Part shown: in pieces, positions 34,901 through 37,014 of the stretch
Numbering within the stretch: the first letter of the stretch is position 1
Layout of the letters: the number at the start of each line of letters is the position of its first letter
Assembly (NCBI GenBank): GCA_964391805.1
Contig: CAYMNK010000002.1
Span: forward strand, 62,001 to 126,000
DNA from: RUG14300 sp964391805
GTDB taxonomy: Bacteria; Bacillota; Clostridia; Christensenellales; CAG-1252
Direction: 5' to 3'
DNA: 64,000 nucleotides
Made by a program: the position numbers and the translations under genes
Notes under the pieces: generated by a model
What the model saw: only the letters and a program-made list of their open reading frames with translations
Told to the model about the DNA's origin: nothing
Databases searched by the model: none

Positions 34901-35145
34901 TTGCCTTTACTGTCGGTATAACTTATAGTCCATGCGCCTTGAGATCGGGTACCGTCAAAAGTATAAGCACCGTCACTCGTTGTGCAAGTAAAGCTTACGG
35001 GATTACCGCTGTAAGTTTCAACAATATCGCTGACTATGATACTGACCGACGAATCGCTTTTACAGCCCGCAAAAAGGACTGTTGAAGCGACAAGCGCTAA
35101 ACAGATCAAGCAAATCAATAAAATTGACAGATGTTTTTTAGACAT
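4921..35145 (-). CDS. Giant 10,074-residue BspA-like leucine-rich-repeat lipoprotein
   Basis: A single uninterrupted frame of 30.2 kb; start ATG at 35145 with AAGGAGT 7 bases upstream. Residues 1-28 are a lipoprotein signal with lipobox LFAGC (lipidated Cys28), so the protein should be anchored outside the membrane. Residues about 30-720 are seven Ig-like modules. From about 720 to the end come BspA-type (LRR_5) repeats of the form SVTSIGxxAFxxCxxL, grouped into about 29 modules. Each module opens with a beta segment (CFEYE...GLKNH.C...H.NIVIP..I.GKKV), followed by repeats and often a DGxLYxxxxxxLIxYxS hairpin. Inserts of other fold types occur (listed separately). There is no LPXTG, SLH or other C-terminal anchor, and the last module is cut short. 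BspA-like proteins of oral and gut bacteria and Trichomonas bind host matrix or other cells; adhesion is an inference here. Estimated mass is about 1.1 MDa. Confidence 0.93.
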   Translation of the reverse strand: MSKKHLSILLICLICLALVASTVLFAGCKSDSSVSIIVSDIVETYSGNPVSFTCTTSDGAYTFDGTRSQGAWTISYTDSKGNAIDECVNAGNYTATISFDSKGYKSVSTTFSITIEKAVPTVRSWPTLKNGSYTVTYGNKLDDSELNPHTADSTSRVVGVLGEAVRGTFGWATTSVSVKNQSYDVVFTPAGQDSDDASSFYNNYTTVSMKSVTKEGLTVNVVPATPVCYTIPTASSVSSGDSLMESKLTKAVFGIPKGDGDYTAVKGTCSWGTVTDNGEVIIYDYKNAPLVQVKNQNTYTVIFTPNDTDNYTVSAPVIVPLTVAPFTPTFNDSSIYVIPSASSIFYGKPLLESVLSSVLGTSKGQSDQIGGTFSWEDATLVPEGDKNSRIAKCYAIFTPDDQVEYSSSVKVQIDVEILPAELNIVLPKASAIEYGEYLQNSFLTSDPDAPQGVYYNYYNSNSGEYDIRRVEGTFLWVNPQSTPENYASSGELDTYYCDALFTMADESFAYRFDKNDFKVKIKVTVNKLPIQEIDPSIFSSINGVVFGTKLSDVKLPEYTARAYATDEFGNPDNSGELVYGTLSWVSPETYPGLDGVNKYQAVFTPSASYSKYKSEYVEIEVNVVSASIDRNNSVLPVVSRRVETGEQLSDDLIDASLARMLISGYVDGNGVHIPVVGRYTWTYSGVVTPTKMNYEVSFIPDNTALVNVFNFTLTVSIVSESSCFEFEYDDENLTATIIGLASHTDCIGGHSNLVINDKVKHNGEYYTITAIDFNDAQGKGAFEGQQGIRYITLPDSLTYIGANVFAGCTSLESIIIPEKVTYIGNYAFNGCTNLSTIDNRSAILEHIGDFAFGNCVSLVSLALPNSVTNIGAGAFVNCGFLTDLSIGVGNAVYYLDDGVLYQRAQGTDGQQYILHTYLCVNSVSSFKIPESVWAIGDYAFAYNQNILQQVICNSVYKIGVNAFKECSYLKYLYIFNEDKFDVSDWSLALSDINATGITVFAESADGALSDSCEELGHTFKLWTSANYLNFEYNDSEKTAVIHGFIDELAEESLNSVSELIIPATVEKEGVTYTVISVGGFGNNKNLKQLIVPETVETILSNAFLSCTNLDEIIFFEGLKHIEAYAFGNTAVSSLYIPSTVSDIGNYAFYKNSALIGVTFAGDCSLGNDVFSDCNAELSVIGPETTESGYSMLYYYFNDPSVNIPFCLYTPSSCFIYTLSTGNNPYIIIQGLRNHICTGHINVRIPEKIDGYSVRAIADGAFRNKSIESISIPASVTSIGTNVFAGCSKLKDVIIAEGNSRYSFVSVNSASGEMVSGALLNGDGSVLISYLSVSTAESYTVPSLVKEIRDNAFEGAVSLKSIKMGENVETLGVNLFKNSSVEEIEFINNKYFAFSEQTLYNASKSIILAYLGSAKRLVIPASVYKIGASAFENTSGLESVIFKGDIDEIGSRAFANCYDLYSVSFGGSVGYILDSAFESCSNLVSVYVEKDVVFLASNAFNNADSVVVYSPDGTSLELYCENNVKFASSESTSKFHYTVSGGNATIDGLDRVSFTEDGINIIIPSYIEGYKVIAIGDNAFDESGLSNSFPSLSSVYIPSTIQYIGNRAFYSCSSLRSIFFGGDMTLAVSSGSTIDDLERFKGVNSQVNITVNEGSNIYEFFTTYYSEFINVSSETESCLNYVLEGDGIKITGMKNHVCKNSHSHLVIPEEINGRKVVSIDSYAFANSKLISVELPDTVTTIYNNAFDGSSRLSTIYMPGAISIGSYAFRNCVKLTSVSLPGGMESLGHYVFSGCEGLESIYFQGDFANSAGSIPDDLKQESASSSIRYTAFLNQSNDSPIGAIIYLPDVSVKIALSGAEQQPYTYVYNYFVENLNRVGYTFEYRAWHTNVRNLNGFILALDKDSLSAGIIGYNGNESEVIIPSVYYDIEQGSVIEYKIYYIGESAFSSNKEGNSTDNVESVIIGENIFGMFNYAFAYMPSLTSITVPQSVEYLGDYVFYGCNKLTEIYFLGDVEDIGTTLVRDNSLELKVYGPKVGNVSDEFSKLMYSKFVNYNTVTDPECFEYTYNNDGYYTIVGVKDHYCKDGHVNIVLPAYYKGKPIKVLSSTAFNGLSEMYSLRISSVITKIYAGAFSGCSNLTNISVDSNNSNYKFVDGILTDYDSSSILYICLANTVTYTVPESITVIKRGAFEGSSIRNLILTSSVREIESGAFSGADYLTSISGLTHNQYFTYEQGALYKTEGGKKVELITYMYTLSNKSFDVPDTVKYIGEEAFAGAINLEQITFNTDCTFGKNVFEGVNPELCVVCTSALYGVQYECLSAGIEFRNSIPSDGFILISKSDETLEIGGIKDGFDVSVSVIYIPRYIEGVEVTSIGANAFASDVDGVVGIILPDSIIEIGQSAFYNTSIKSIYLGSNIQTVGDNALESSNLEEIFFSDDVVLYETAFSRYQSSTGDKLLVYYSSEFVNLNEYFTNETFLATSGSYIDVLDYSLFDDDMMNSICFEYELVNGEYVVSGLKTHACMFNHSDISIPSYYYVKNEDGSYSKNNGEFVKVAVTTIGNNAFAHNSSILRLTIPEGITTIGTGAISGCMNLTEIVPVGNSPFTFEKLYAMIFTDILEQDDSTIEKVEIEGELDYKRVDVPNQEERTYAIRLNKSFLDALKVGEHTLRAVDFGNNTVLLLKLNTELGTVEYNGYSEEYRVIDNYLVISHSFFTAQDFSKISSVIIEGELDFTYGEDGLRINKGFLTALYDGMHTLKVTRLSGDTEEVINLDITKNGNSYYVQNDESINEITLQEGALYKNEEVDSDYNSSKITVLDSLVVYVSVNEDSEFIVPDTVTRIEDGAFYGISALTSITIGKNVEYIGANVFVGCTNLVEFKVADGNKYFFTDKYNALYRYNDSERDSATFYAYPSARSGQSHWLGVDIDVTDIISGAYSYACYLSNIYVETNIDYPVVDGSYGVFDELSIYNNGTLNIYMPQYGINYSDHYENVQSGLEKYVEALKTDKSMQINVYTHTDKHCFEYDEEGNTVIGLVDHSCNCDHSNIVLPIYANGIELTSIGDYAFVGESIESVTVLNKNSSFIFGDGAFADCDSLINITLPETSKYVFNSGALFENRTLIALLASSDYSEIRFDWSEDSSEVSVKVQTQVIAGKNVKTATVNGIQHIGNGALYGNDYVKSVYISEYIEEIGDGAFTLCTRLATVEISNYNDNYVFDSVNGIVYNKNKSILHTMLYSYAEGMKNTLFSVDNGSGNMLSSVYVSNIVEIRPRAFEGTNIARLQLPYSLNKIGDKAFANMEYLSYIYFESDVSDIDFDVDIFGIKTADGLVSDWDARRIVAYGPCGTDPENNQELEVKYSNIHRYFIYNYFGVLPSEDEMLSGFEWYTGNTSLIAVYKPWTDYNKFDYRYVSASSDKDQNVAYVTGLNTRKGGASLSSGTEEIVVPLYTYRNEVCYKIVGIDEGAFDDHTEIRSMTFLYNIVSISDAFMKGAFNVEELIVMDNENYTVVSSERLNGVLFNKDMTKLLVYLATSTLNNYDVPSTVKEIASQAFAYSKNLTSVLLPKSVEYIGAGAFSSCRKLTKINENTPYYSFSNFTLYGNNETLLHTYLASGAGVSGNYVVPEWVTEINDYAFEGNFNIVSIRIPEYVNDNETISSVTYIGNYAFANMEALEEIYFEGYTDINRAETVNPEEVLSFEQDGLTFEISGLRTSFAFAEDYSVGDISVYVTDGNSGEYLFDDSIMVMSKFDGLYIDSDGNEQTKTYEYSKWIADEYTIKLVIQYNGNEYEFTYNVTNEEIVDTFGMIKNGIKVYAPVDSYLRHQLSAYSSVEYIAYTSKEALDYELTVDPDTLESFIVINGYSQNVASVYAKEDIDSDNKITVIGDLYTLVIPTYIENSKVKAIAERAFYSTDASIQDAKAIIDQDSFSKENAQLYIDALNNSIYSVETRKAILNSRIKSLVTLDNLDIICESAFENSEQLESITIGKDVIEIGAGAFTYSEKVNEVKVDKDNISFLFDNGVLYEQQGKILHTVFDSMITDVFFETDEPVIEIKSRAFEGVNNIRYLTVPISTSVIGERAFKNMSNLEEIYMTNNFAPPTNAFVGCMKGFIIYAPSGTALEAYANELGYNFVAWNHKECFEYVIENGTVKITGLTGHSNCTASHTNYVVPMFIDGVKVTSIGSGAFSNSSASINSITLPTSVTTIESRAFEGCTDLTYIYIPYSVTAIGDEAFAGCTVLREVVFVSDCALGARVFEGVGANLVVYYKTVMGSSDGMIHDYATKYGIAFNTETPSTCFQVSEIVKNNDVCLRIDFIKDHDCGYSHDKVIIPSMIRGKKVVSIASNAFESATSLHTIVIPEYVSEIGISAFSGCPLTDITVVDANENIKFNNGAFYTKDGKKLLLAVSSVACESLTINDGTEIIATGAFEGVTVSEITINAELKTISEGAFASCIGLKRFIVKESTSGNNYFRADSNGVLYNNSMSVLYAYPSGKDNISFTVPDSVISIWPSAFAGAKNLQSVTIGSGIKTISDKAFKDCENLYDVQVLGEVATVGRDAFIGTDEDLQVSSLYIGNELELFCIENNVQFRQATPLNYFVTSTDNMEDGTICIVNWNNIASLSGMKDVVIPMFINNLKVTVIAERAFQYNQDIQTLYIPRTVTTLGVASFLGVENLRSVVIGENVTKIFKNAFYQCQELDSIYFLGNDISIYTDVFTGVDTSSCEVYVDAISKEMDVESLPLYKTLDNLGFNVEDVKYACCFETSAVNGNELIITGIKNHACTVNHNNIVIPSTIISSNGKIKYVTGIAKDAFSGLDSIVRIEIPSSVTFIGEGAFADCGNLTEIVLDKNEHYMFENGALYNINQTVLHTYLSSNSALTFTVPKTVLKINDGAFKSATNLTSITFNKDLEIGKHVFDGASVNLIIFGPKKNGEYLSNLYLSFINEYLTDAVFEEADGRYTDLLSSNSGELFSSDSFKENNIVSSLYTIEYLDDDTVKIVAYNQPVGDKDESNMVVIIPQYINDRRVTVIGQEAFAGINATSIIIPDGIATIEKTAFMNIRNLERIVFPQTVKEIGDNAFNGCTSLYEAYFVGEIALLGSNVFANTYDKDGYGIAVFGPSGGYLESCFDESIYNNGTSFNCFEYEYVKYTSNGVTYIDSNSIIITSLKNHTCNGNHSNIIIPSSIDGKPVTQLADNLLKGNTVITSVKLPDYLTSIGDRFFENCTNLTSVTIPSSVRTIGEYAFYNCISLTSVVLPNVKSVGKYAFASCHSLRSFVLPDTVTNVNDAEGLFKNCSNLVSIRLSKDIRSIPASFFENTTSLSEIMYFDTVTISGMPAEIYELGERAFYNSLYPSVKNDAITSLPLLRIGEKVFANTGIKTFDISGIVELGFGAFADCPNLVLSGKNENYVVGSNGILYEIETMLPVKENDSEGQTSFTFDSNDKNILFPETIIKNDEEYVYIGSTSFPEKDETDSDKSKWESERTIIDGTIKLNLTEVVDKSKSITNITVTKIEKSGDIYAFYVDAEALRNLDIGEYIQTITFDYSYKVYSQFITWNYWGSTSENSVTIQFADRLVISGFKNAELEYTADGEQSTISFENADIFNKYFSYDDKSGTITLVSGLSELNPDIKGEVVLTYNTYVNNVKNSYKATFNYQEDFVVVTIKTAIHTVPASTITDPFSDTSLDIVIKEKDGVASYYYNSSLLTVKNGSIIDSTLYSVLSGNKSKDDTGTLNAITTFRAFALEGCSGITQLRLQSMIHTIEEGSFINISNLAQVGSYSDKFYIYTIDHNDPNYAYAGGAILEVNLDADGNTIYDKDGLPTYTLISYLSTNTVTSFKIPDEILNYSTYEMMPIHITHIGNYAFAYNTVLEEIDLNNVTSIGEYAFANCEKLTYVNIPEDCTYIGSYAFDGCPLKSIYFENGIANGLSDRDIIEQTVSSLLPSNSNEYKVSYIPNELTYLNGGSIIYTVLENRNLMRTDSNGNPITVSDDLGGEVIQTRVLQVPVAKIVVDYSTNTCTYSVYSDNYIAQDERNLVGYVVETDSNASNYDYSEILLGSAKNSVYSNGTYTTENLTGMDYKSARVDSRLDDGSYYYSLVLYTGDTLQSASDIVYLSNITPSRLDYSVSGGIGASIFGNNAEIYIYAPLEKGESNIVSEYADSYVYNDHNIPLTYKRFSAVSKFNYEIINGNEIRIKGLKNAENETKIDIPEFINGMTVTAILDLAFSGNKTLETVTIPSSITSIGDQAFYGCSNLSQVYIEGMITDLGVDIFLDCDTDILNVYGISATELETYCDEAGIAFNVGTYWGCLEIKAIGTDKVAIVGLVNHHCNTSHKYITIPSTINGRKVVEISEGAFSGTDLISISIDGDTDNFVIAKDAFTGCERLKTVYLLNSTNNSTTIEDGAFDDNASGVTVYACDYNNIKSQNAVSKAHVTSITVGKVFITANVVGGVEILGMHDEGNEYTKIRIPDRIDGKNVVRIGDLAFMGNTTLTTVILGNYVTSIGEHAFEDCSSLTYIYLPESLKTIEQSAFADCYSLGSLMLGNNVESIGDYAFRGCSGLSELRFCNPDTELGVGLLDGIRGTIDFVEIHSSASAMITYFRNNYSTKPSYIENLSDADKYKECFDYEVVLGTAYGDYVKITGLKSHTNCSVGNHKDLIIPATIGGLPVLEIEERAFAGNTTIRSVTIENGASYASGYGIIIGEGAFRNCTSLSIANLGKVQRIGEYAFSKCTSLATVVMSLMRNSVIGVSSMDDNLNEVYEVYTVFEGCTNLNNVVIDNSFNSGKIQYIAQDGAIYSGDGVLLLCYDVNSETFAPDKATDIAKGAFIGCDNIKTLVLPKAITELDAKILCDDEGYILLNSLSKLYINAESITIKNASLLANVEIYYPIDCNINDGELVNKYAYIPVDYFDFDLRADDLTDGQIYMLNGVYYTYSEKTSSWTETNGYFGIVDDDIFNKVDYRVYQTIGGSTYYQYKDGNFDVIDLDDDIFEIEEEYYVIYPVANRNTLIEVTLVNGAVYYRNDYLSTVDSKDLYRRYLAINRNGDSSTVEFVYVRNNIPYRYNEDAVCFEQIVGNSEAEVNNNIYLSIKVTLLESDGFEYYIRKSDNALVSLKQDLLSYDKYLNNEYYYLSDDNEFVSVEVFDGVVYALGKEATVSDSMSISGKRNVLPDELYIGRFANILSGTQKCLYAYERLSDGKVYYSLIKGEVEELTEKIDLYTISNVYLGKTLGATISIKDVSDSIWKQTAYNTDVKLPDYAYINGISYPVIEIANRGFANTTIQSISISGNITEVSDEAFLDASRLQSITFGNSVLHIGANVLSGCKVIKNVTIGDNVMTIDGNMFSDRSYTVSSGAITNAINVSVSVNNQSFEDDSTDNMLLSKDGSILYAYYGLGGEGGELGTVVLPEGISTIKSGAFRYVSSSSVKVTKIILPTTLKRVEAGAFDGMSDLVQVIFRSEPTSLGYVEDGDVTVFTDYNDSFTVYGIENSLVESYAKLHGIPFRAYVSEDAFIVEVTMSSSGVYEATIIAVNKDKIKSTLIIPEYLTVKLSDGSAVKAKVVCIDSAVFYGIRSITKVIIPESVRSIGNNAFAELSNLETVIFLGDGAITLGNTVFAYDTSIVGVYVESARTFTIGNGVFKGSNANVVIYGNSDNLDAFIQKTSVPVINTDYAKNMVITKISDNEAILSGIDGNALLNDTELLIPRFVDGAEIVGIDLSKVSVNLKKKITAISIPSSVRYIADNSFSGTYITEVVLQRSITSVGNNAFAVKSDTLSVYVENDISISGKAFMANGKGDSVTFYAPLGVTNIEAYVKANKSTTIYYSPISYFTYETVNGNEIMISGLTDSGKNALKLVVPRYIDGKKVTAIGDGAFSHADKLLTVSLPEDLTTFGEYVFVGTFTDIDKEVLSEAVINDILSESDYTVTDGTIVLNEVIFRGANNNFKLNNVSGLKYITNNYDEGLDESISIYAVLATTTAKTFELTNSIEYIASGAFAGVKSLESFSGEINNSYGYSLVSYNSGNGKPIYTALVHNGIELVAVLSSAINPNSIDTLTIPNGVTSILPYAMYGYENSNVSTLVLGEQLTSIGIGAFENALFIKNIIIDPDSAIYSIEERTFYGCESLEEMPLLNSLKSIGANAFGNSGLKSINNLPELLFTISDGAFMGCDSLVTVTIPENVHTIGEYAFASCGSLEEIIIPESVTTIGKGAFMGTAITSITLPLSITEIADSLFEGADNLEGIVVQGVIVKIGNSAFKGTSALRELPTALTESVKELGEYAFADSGLISVSFGIGLKEIPAHAFENCKYLTEITLSSAVTAIHDYAFNGCNGLFDIENKIVSIKDGDNIVTVNDSNGAVDEYLITTERNKNIYLIVDGLQIRVVGGNITVNDKTVACIRNEIEGEIVTTAVYENLYIVYKSGVLSVSGGKEMNLSNGLTYVQFGINVRSIGDYSFANCALTTVLISDGIESVGDYAFKDNKNLESVQIGGNLQNLGKSVFSGTINLKLINVSSRNTTFVNMDDGVLFEREIGSDGVYTGRVILKVYPAGLIPSGDDRLYKVPSNTIAIESNAFEYSKLITVYIPESVKTIGRDAFMGADSLVNIYFEGDIDINGEDIFNGILPKAYISEDGDFVLLDGEYVKFFNGFYENSEGIYSLMDGKYVLSESGKTKYSKARFVLDNEGDYVSNDGYSFTLDRAHSSVLTRYSIISSELECYSLTNLVIDCPVGSNVYDYCLDKGYNCLPFGTDISSVSVNGVICVQHTAVECFTYTEGEYITITGLSNNCECNNHDTLVIPTYINGKEVREISANAFANAGIRVFALGRYVYTLGEGFLYGNEIERVYVASISNIDYDPDDELSTMYSTNSVFSVIGEVIDGLSYSALVGNVDGFNTLVLYTTSSTLTEFVIPTDIEQIGYGAFAYNRYLKNVIMHDGIVNIPDYAFAYDTALVGTEGALYLGNNVTSIGAGAFEGDTALTAVYGSEKLAEIDNKAFASCASIVEIAVLNDDGTLSYSFGNMIFDKDNSILYTVKDEKVLLHTFLSTSKLKNNSIVILPSIVNGINVLGIDNYAFYGVSTDIRTVVVPYESTNSSISIGEGAFDNCNVKTIHFESDVYSTDSDKRVFVDGAFVYLPQGAQLIDNLNNFAIGYKEVSVKSDLVYREKNGKIEIIGLSDVLNSRQIVIPYYLEGKQVSSISKDAFSGNSAIETIELLDTITSLPIGVFEGCYNLVSVDLSETHIEVIPENVFASCNSLVSVKLPNTVTEIANGAFKNTALRSIPTSDALISIGSEAFRDSNISEVVFTGSIKNIGAFAFADCDGITEISIPSSVESIGEGAFDNCNSLLYVHFQDDVLSLPDTSETPLFVLHDNITVKVPYNATKVIAYLEALGYKDSEYIVEHPEEEQNLFLYTPSTCFEFVVTENGIEIVGMKKSASHDYENCQYCSEAVYFPDEIDGQTVIGVGEEFSTKVSSKIKTIEFNSQLRYIEDNALYGMTSLTNVVFGSRNQSNLEYIGKYAFVGTSITSVSIPSIDLDYIDDYAFSGVALTSLKLGSVKRIGAYAFANVEFGGENGKEVLKVNDGVLQNIDIVFADGAIIDSYAFAKNTLLGSSNSNFQISGGLGEVGEGAFYATDLSSVSGNDFVSYSIKTVGDYAFANTKIGFVASNVEYIGAYAYARGLSVLSGSIQTDIPFDKSLKHTAIYDNVVTLNNVTLLSICEIGAGVFSGTSIAKLSLGKDLTDFSAPITLENGDFVLGAIENTPKLKNIKVDSANAKYFVLNGALFVNQDNNVTKLIAYPADILSYCNEISVSEQSSIGVYKTSDGYYQTLGKGKGYVIIGTRAFMNSTINALYLTDFNCIGIESYAFYNVTSLEYVTIGSYVESIGDYAFAGCTGLVDCEGGANCLHRYECELRGSCTGYNAVDFSSASSLSYIGVSAFENCIGLKSLSLRGKNLTVSENAFKGTSISFLIVSAVYSSIRTQSFATVSEVQFISMNKNLELSSNVFASGAKIYYPIAYSTDETDMSNVLSGYEGGVLIPHWNWSHFSIENYVIKQLASVCENHNNRHNGEKILLPLYAVDGNRLTYEADAFTGYTVEQVG
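13515..14490 (-). other. Tyr-rich repetitive non-LRR insert in the giant protein
   Basis: About 320 residues made of degenerate short strands such as NGVYYTYSEKTSSW, GSTYYQYKDGNFDVI, NGAVYYRNDYLS and NNIPYRYNEDAVCF, each a Tyr-rich strand, a turn and a hydrophobic strand. A shorter stretch of the same style lies at about 9090-9345 (GEYVKFFNGFYENSEGIYSL). It resembles the short Tyr/Trp beta-hairpin repeats of cell-wall or choline-binding type modules in style only; no family is claimed. Confidence 0.35.
16660..17405 (-). other. Non-LRR insert in the giant protein, Tyr/Ser rich
   Basis: About 245 residues lacking the AFxxC repeat pattern, between one LRR run (ending YIGSYAFDGCPLKSIYF) and the next module (SKFNYEIINGNEIRIKG). 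It is rich in Tyr, Ser and Asp and predicted mostly beta. No family is recognised. Confidence 0.35.
18105..18735 (-). other. Non-LRR Ig/X2-like insert in the giant protein
   Basis: About 210 residues without LRR signature. They include FYVDAEALRNLDIGEY, a degenerate X2-type 'L-x-x-L-x-x-G' element, and alternating strands ending TFNYQEDFVVVTI. A beta-sandwich insert is inferred; no confident family. Confidence 0.35.
26770..27305 (-). other. Two tandem X2-like Ig modules inserted in the LRR array
   Basis: Two tandem segments share I-E-G-E-L-D at the start, then RLNKSFLDALKVGEHTL in one and RINKGFLTALYDGMHTL in the other, then a hydrophobic closing strand. The pattern 'I-x-K-x-F/Y-L-x-x-L-x-x-G-x-x-T-L' is characteristic of X2 (CBM_X2, PF03442-type) Ig-like modules of clostridial surface enzymes. 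They sit between a beta-hairpin and the next LRR run. Domain assignment is by motif recall, not by search. Confidence 0.5.
32990..35061 (-). other. Seven-module Ig-like (MBG-type) N-terminal stalk of the giant lipoprotein
   Basis: Encodes roughly residues 29-718. Seven units of about 90-110 residues recur with a shared pattern: PTAS-x-I-x-YG-x-xL near the start, GTFSW in the middle and YxVIFTPxDxxNY before the closing strand ending VTVxxA or similar. This is the repeated Ig-like pattern seen in many clostridial surface proteins (MBG/Big-like families). It would act as a spacer between the lipid anchor and the LRR array. Unit boundaries are by eye. Confidence 0.65.
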
Positions 35146-35205
35146 AAAATTACTCCTTAAGCCCGTTTCAACGATTAACAGGCATTTTAGTCATTATTCA
35201 TAAAG

Positions 35206-35234
35206 ATTTTACATACCAAAAAGAGTAAAGTCAA
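35206..35234 (-). promoter_or_regulatory. Promoter of the giant lipoprotein gene
   Basis: Minus-strand TTGACT (35229-35234), 17-base spacer and TAAAAT (35206-35211), giving a leader of about 55 bases before the ATG at 35145. The same -10 hexamer and spacing occur at the promoter of the following pilus operon. Upstream (35235-35400) is very AT-rich DNA, a possible UP element. Confidence 0.6.
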
Positions 35235-35437
35235 TAATAATTCTATATATTTAATATATAATATATAAAATAAATCTTACGTTATATAATTAATATTAAA
35301 AAAATAACATTAGTTAATTGTGGTTATTGTAAAATTAATTAAAAATTACATTAGTTAATGGTTGATTAGTTTCGACTTGAGTGGATTTTTGAGTGAAAAA
35401 TAAAAAGTGAATATGTGTGGATTTTTTAACCAATGGT

Positions 35438-35620
35438 GCTCGTTATCGTCCGCAAGATACCAAATTTGTTATTCGTTACCCGTCCAAGATACTGCTCGGT
35501 TGTACCTCGCACTGCTACGCAGTTCGACTACGGTCTGTCGACCTTTGCTCACTATGACGGGACGGGAGCTCAGTATGACATTTGATGGGACAGTGCTATA
35601 CAAAGTTCAGTATGACATAC
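35438..35620. repeat. Dispersed intergenic repeat, locus A
   Basis: Occupies most of the gene-free stretch 35,235-35,715 between the giant gene and the esterase. Contains TTATCGTCCGCAAGATACC near 35,442 and CACTGCTACGCAGTTCGACT (shared with the loci at 60.5 kb and, with one change, 57.4 kb), and several CAGTATGAC words. The rest of the gap is AT-rich with no gene that I can support. Confidence 0.75.
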
Positions 35621-35715
35621 AAAAAAACTGCATCCTAACATGCAGATTTTTGATTGAAAAGATAATAGTGAAGGTTGAAAAGTTATGGATGATTTGATTG
35701 ATTTTTTATATGATT

Positions 35716-36651
35716 TTATTCGTGAATTTTGCGTTTGAAATATTTAACGGAATCTTCGAGCGCCTCTTTTCCTTTTTCGTTTTTCTGAGATAAGAAGAAG
35801 CAATGATTTATCGAAAGTTTTTCGGATAAAAAGTAATTGCTATTGGGCACACCTAATTCGTTTAAACGATCAATGAGTATTTTACCGTGGTTAGGACAAA
35901 ACTCGTCGTATTCGGCGTGAATAAGAAATAATTCGGGGTATTCACGTGAAACGAAATTCATAGGCTCGATTTCGTGAAGCCAATGATACGAAGCAACACT
36001 ATCATCATTTATTTCTTCTAATCCGGTAACAGGTTTACCGACTATTTGACCGACATTTACACCAAAAAGCGATGTTCTTAGCGAACTTATGATATTATAC
36101 GGACCACAACCAAATAGTCCGCCTTTAAACTTAAATGGAGGCTTATATGCGTTTATTCTTTCGGTTAAATCGTTATTAAGTGACAGATTAAGCATGCAAA
36201 TACCGATATATGCCCCTGCACTGTCTCCGCAAAGAAAAATATTATCCAAATCAAAATTGTATTTAGATGCATTTTCCCACACCCACTTTAACACCTTAGA
36301 ACTATCAACTATCGGGGTAGGAAAAATAATGTTTTTACCGTCGCAAAGTCTGTAATTAGCATTGATCAGATATACATTCTCGTCCGCAAGGTTGTTGATA
36401 AGATAATCGGCAAAGCCCTTACGATATTTCTTATCTCCCGCGACAAAACCACCACCGTGATAATTAATAATCAACGGGTGCTTTACACTCGAATCGAAGT
36501 GTTTGGCATATAAATCGAGTCTACCTAACATATGGGTATAGTCGTATATGATATCCCTTTCCACTTCCAAGTGTCCGAAAGAAATTGCGTTTTGATCATT
36601 GTTGGCAACTGTATCGATTATATCGAATAAAGCCTTAGCAATAATCGACAT
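35716..36651 (-). CDS. Alpha/beta-hydrolase, acetyl-esterase/lipase type (HSL family)
   Basis: 311 residues from the ATG at 36651, preceded by AAGGAGG; an in-frame ATG 18 bases upstream lacks a site. Hallmarks of the hormone-sensitive-lipase-like esterases are visible: oxyanion-hole HGGG at 65-68, nucleophile elbow G-D-S144-A-G, catalytic D249 (HAEYDEFCP) and H283 (INHCFF). It has no signal peptide, so it is cytoplasmic. It hydrolyses small acyl esters; the substrate is unknown. It is last in the run DnaB / PPTase / ACP / esterase, but a hairpin between ACP and this gene may reduce read-through. A role in acyl-chain metabolism with ACP is possible but unproven. Confidence 0.85.
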   Translation of the reverse strand: MSIIAKALFDIIDTVANNDQNAISFGHLEVERDIIYDYTHMLGRLDLYAKHFDSSVKHPLIINYHGGGFVAGDKKYRKGFADYLINNLADENVYLINANYRLCDGKNIIFPTPIVDSSKVLKWVWENASKYNFDLDNIFLCGDSAGAYIGICMLNLSLNNDLTERINAYKPPFKFKGGLFGCGPYNIISSLRTSLFGVNVGQIVGKPVTGLEEINDDSVASYHWLHEIEPMNFVSREYPELFLIHAEYDEFCPNHGKILIDRLNELGVPNSNYFLSEKLSINHCFFLSQKNEKGKEALEDSVKYFKRKIHE

Positions 36652-36679
36652 ATGCCCCTCCTTAATCACCTATTATCTA

Positions 36680-36706
36680 AAACGGCAATCGTTTGGATTG
36701 CCGTTT
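36680..36706 (-). terminator. Hairpin between acpP and esterase (terminator or attenuator)
   Basis: Minus-strand AAACGGCAATC, loop CAAAC, GATTGCCGTTT: an 11-bp perfect stem, followed by a short TTTT at its 3' edge. It lies 5 bases after the acpP stop. The weak U-run suggests partial termination. Confidence 0.6.
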
Positions 36707-36711
36707 AAAAA

Positions 36712-36945
36712 CTACTTAACTTGCGATTCTACGTACGATATTGCGTTACCTACGGTTGTCAATGTTGGAATAACGTCATCGTCTATCGAAATACCGAATT
36801 GGTCCTCTATTTCAATGATGAAATCCATAATATCCAATGAATCCGCTTTGATATCTTCTACAAATCTCGTATCGTCGTGAAGTTCGGAAACGGGGATATT
36901 AAAAGCTTTTGAAATATGATTCTTAATTTTTTCAGATACGTTCAT
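36712..36945 (-). CDS. acpP: Acyl carrier protein
   Basis: 77 residues, acidic, with the ACP signature ADSLDIMDFI; S36 is the phosphopantetheine attachment site. A small four-helix carrier that holds growing acyl chains in fatty-acid (or related) synthesis. GAGGAG precedes the start. It directly follows a phosphopantetheinyl transferase able to activate it (69-base gap). No fatty-acid synthesis enzymes (FabD, FabG, FabF) are beside it, where acpP usually lies, so this may be a second or specialised ACP. Confidence 0.9.
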   Translation of the reverse strand: MNVSEKIKNHISKAFNIPVSELHDDTRFVEDIKADSLDIMDFIIEIEDQFGISIDDDVIPTLTTVGNAISYVESQVK

Positions 36946-37014
36946 TATATTTTTCTCCTCTTTTATAAATTTATTAGCATATACTAAAGTGTACTATTGC
37001 AAAATATATTTTGA

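Noticed and set aside
4921..35145. CRISPR array or DNA-level tandem repeat
   Set aside because: The periodicity is protein-level LRR repetition; DNA units are diverged and there are no spacers of constant length.
35407..35697. 96-codon plus-strand frame
   Set aside because: Spans repeat locus A; no promoter or ribosome binding site.
36946..37014. FapR-type operator before acpP
   Set aside because: The AGTACACT-containing sequence is not close to the known FapR palindrome.
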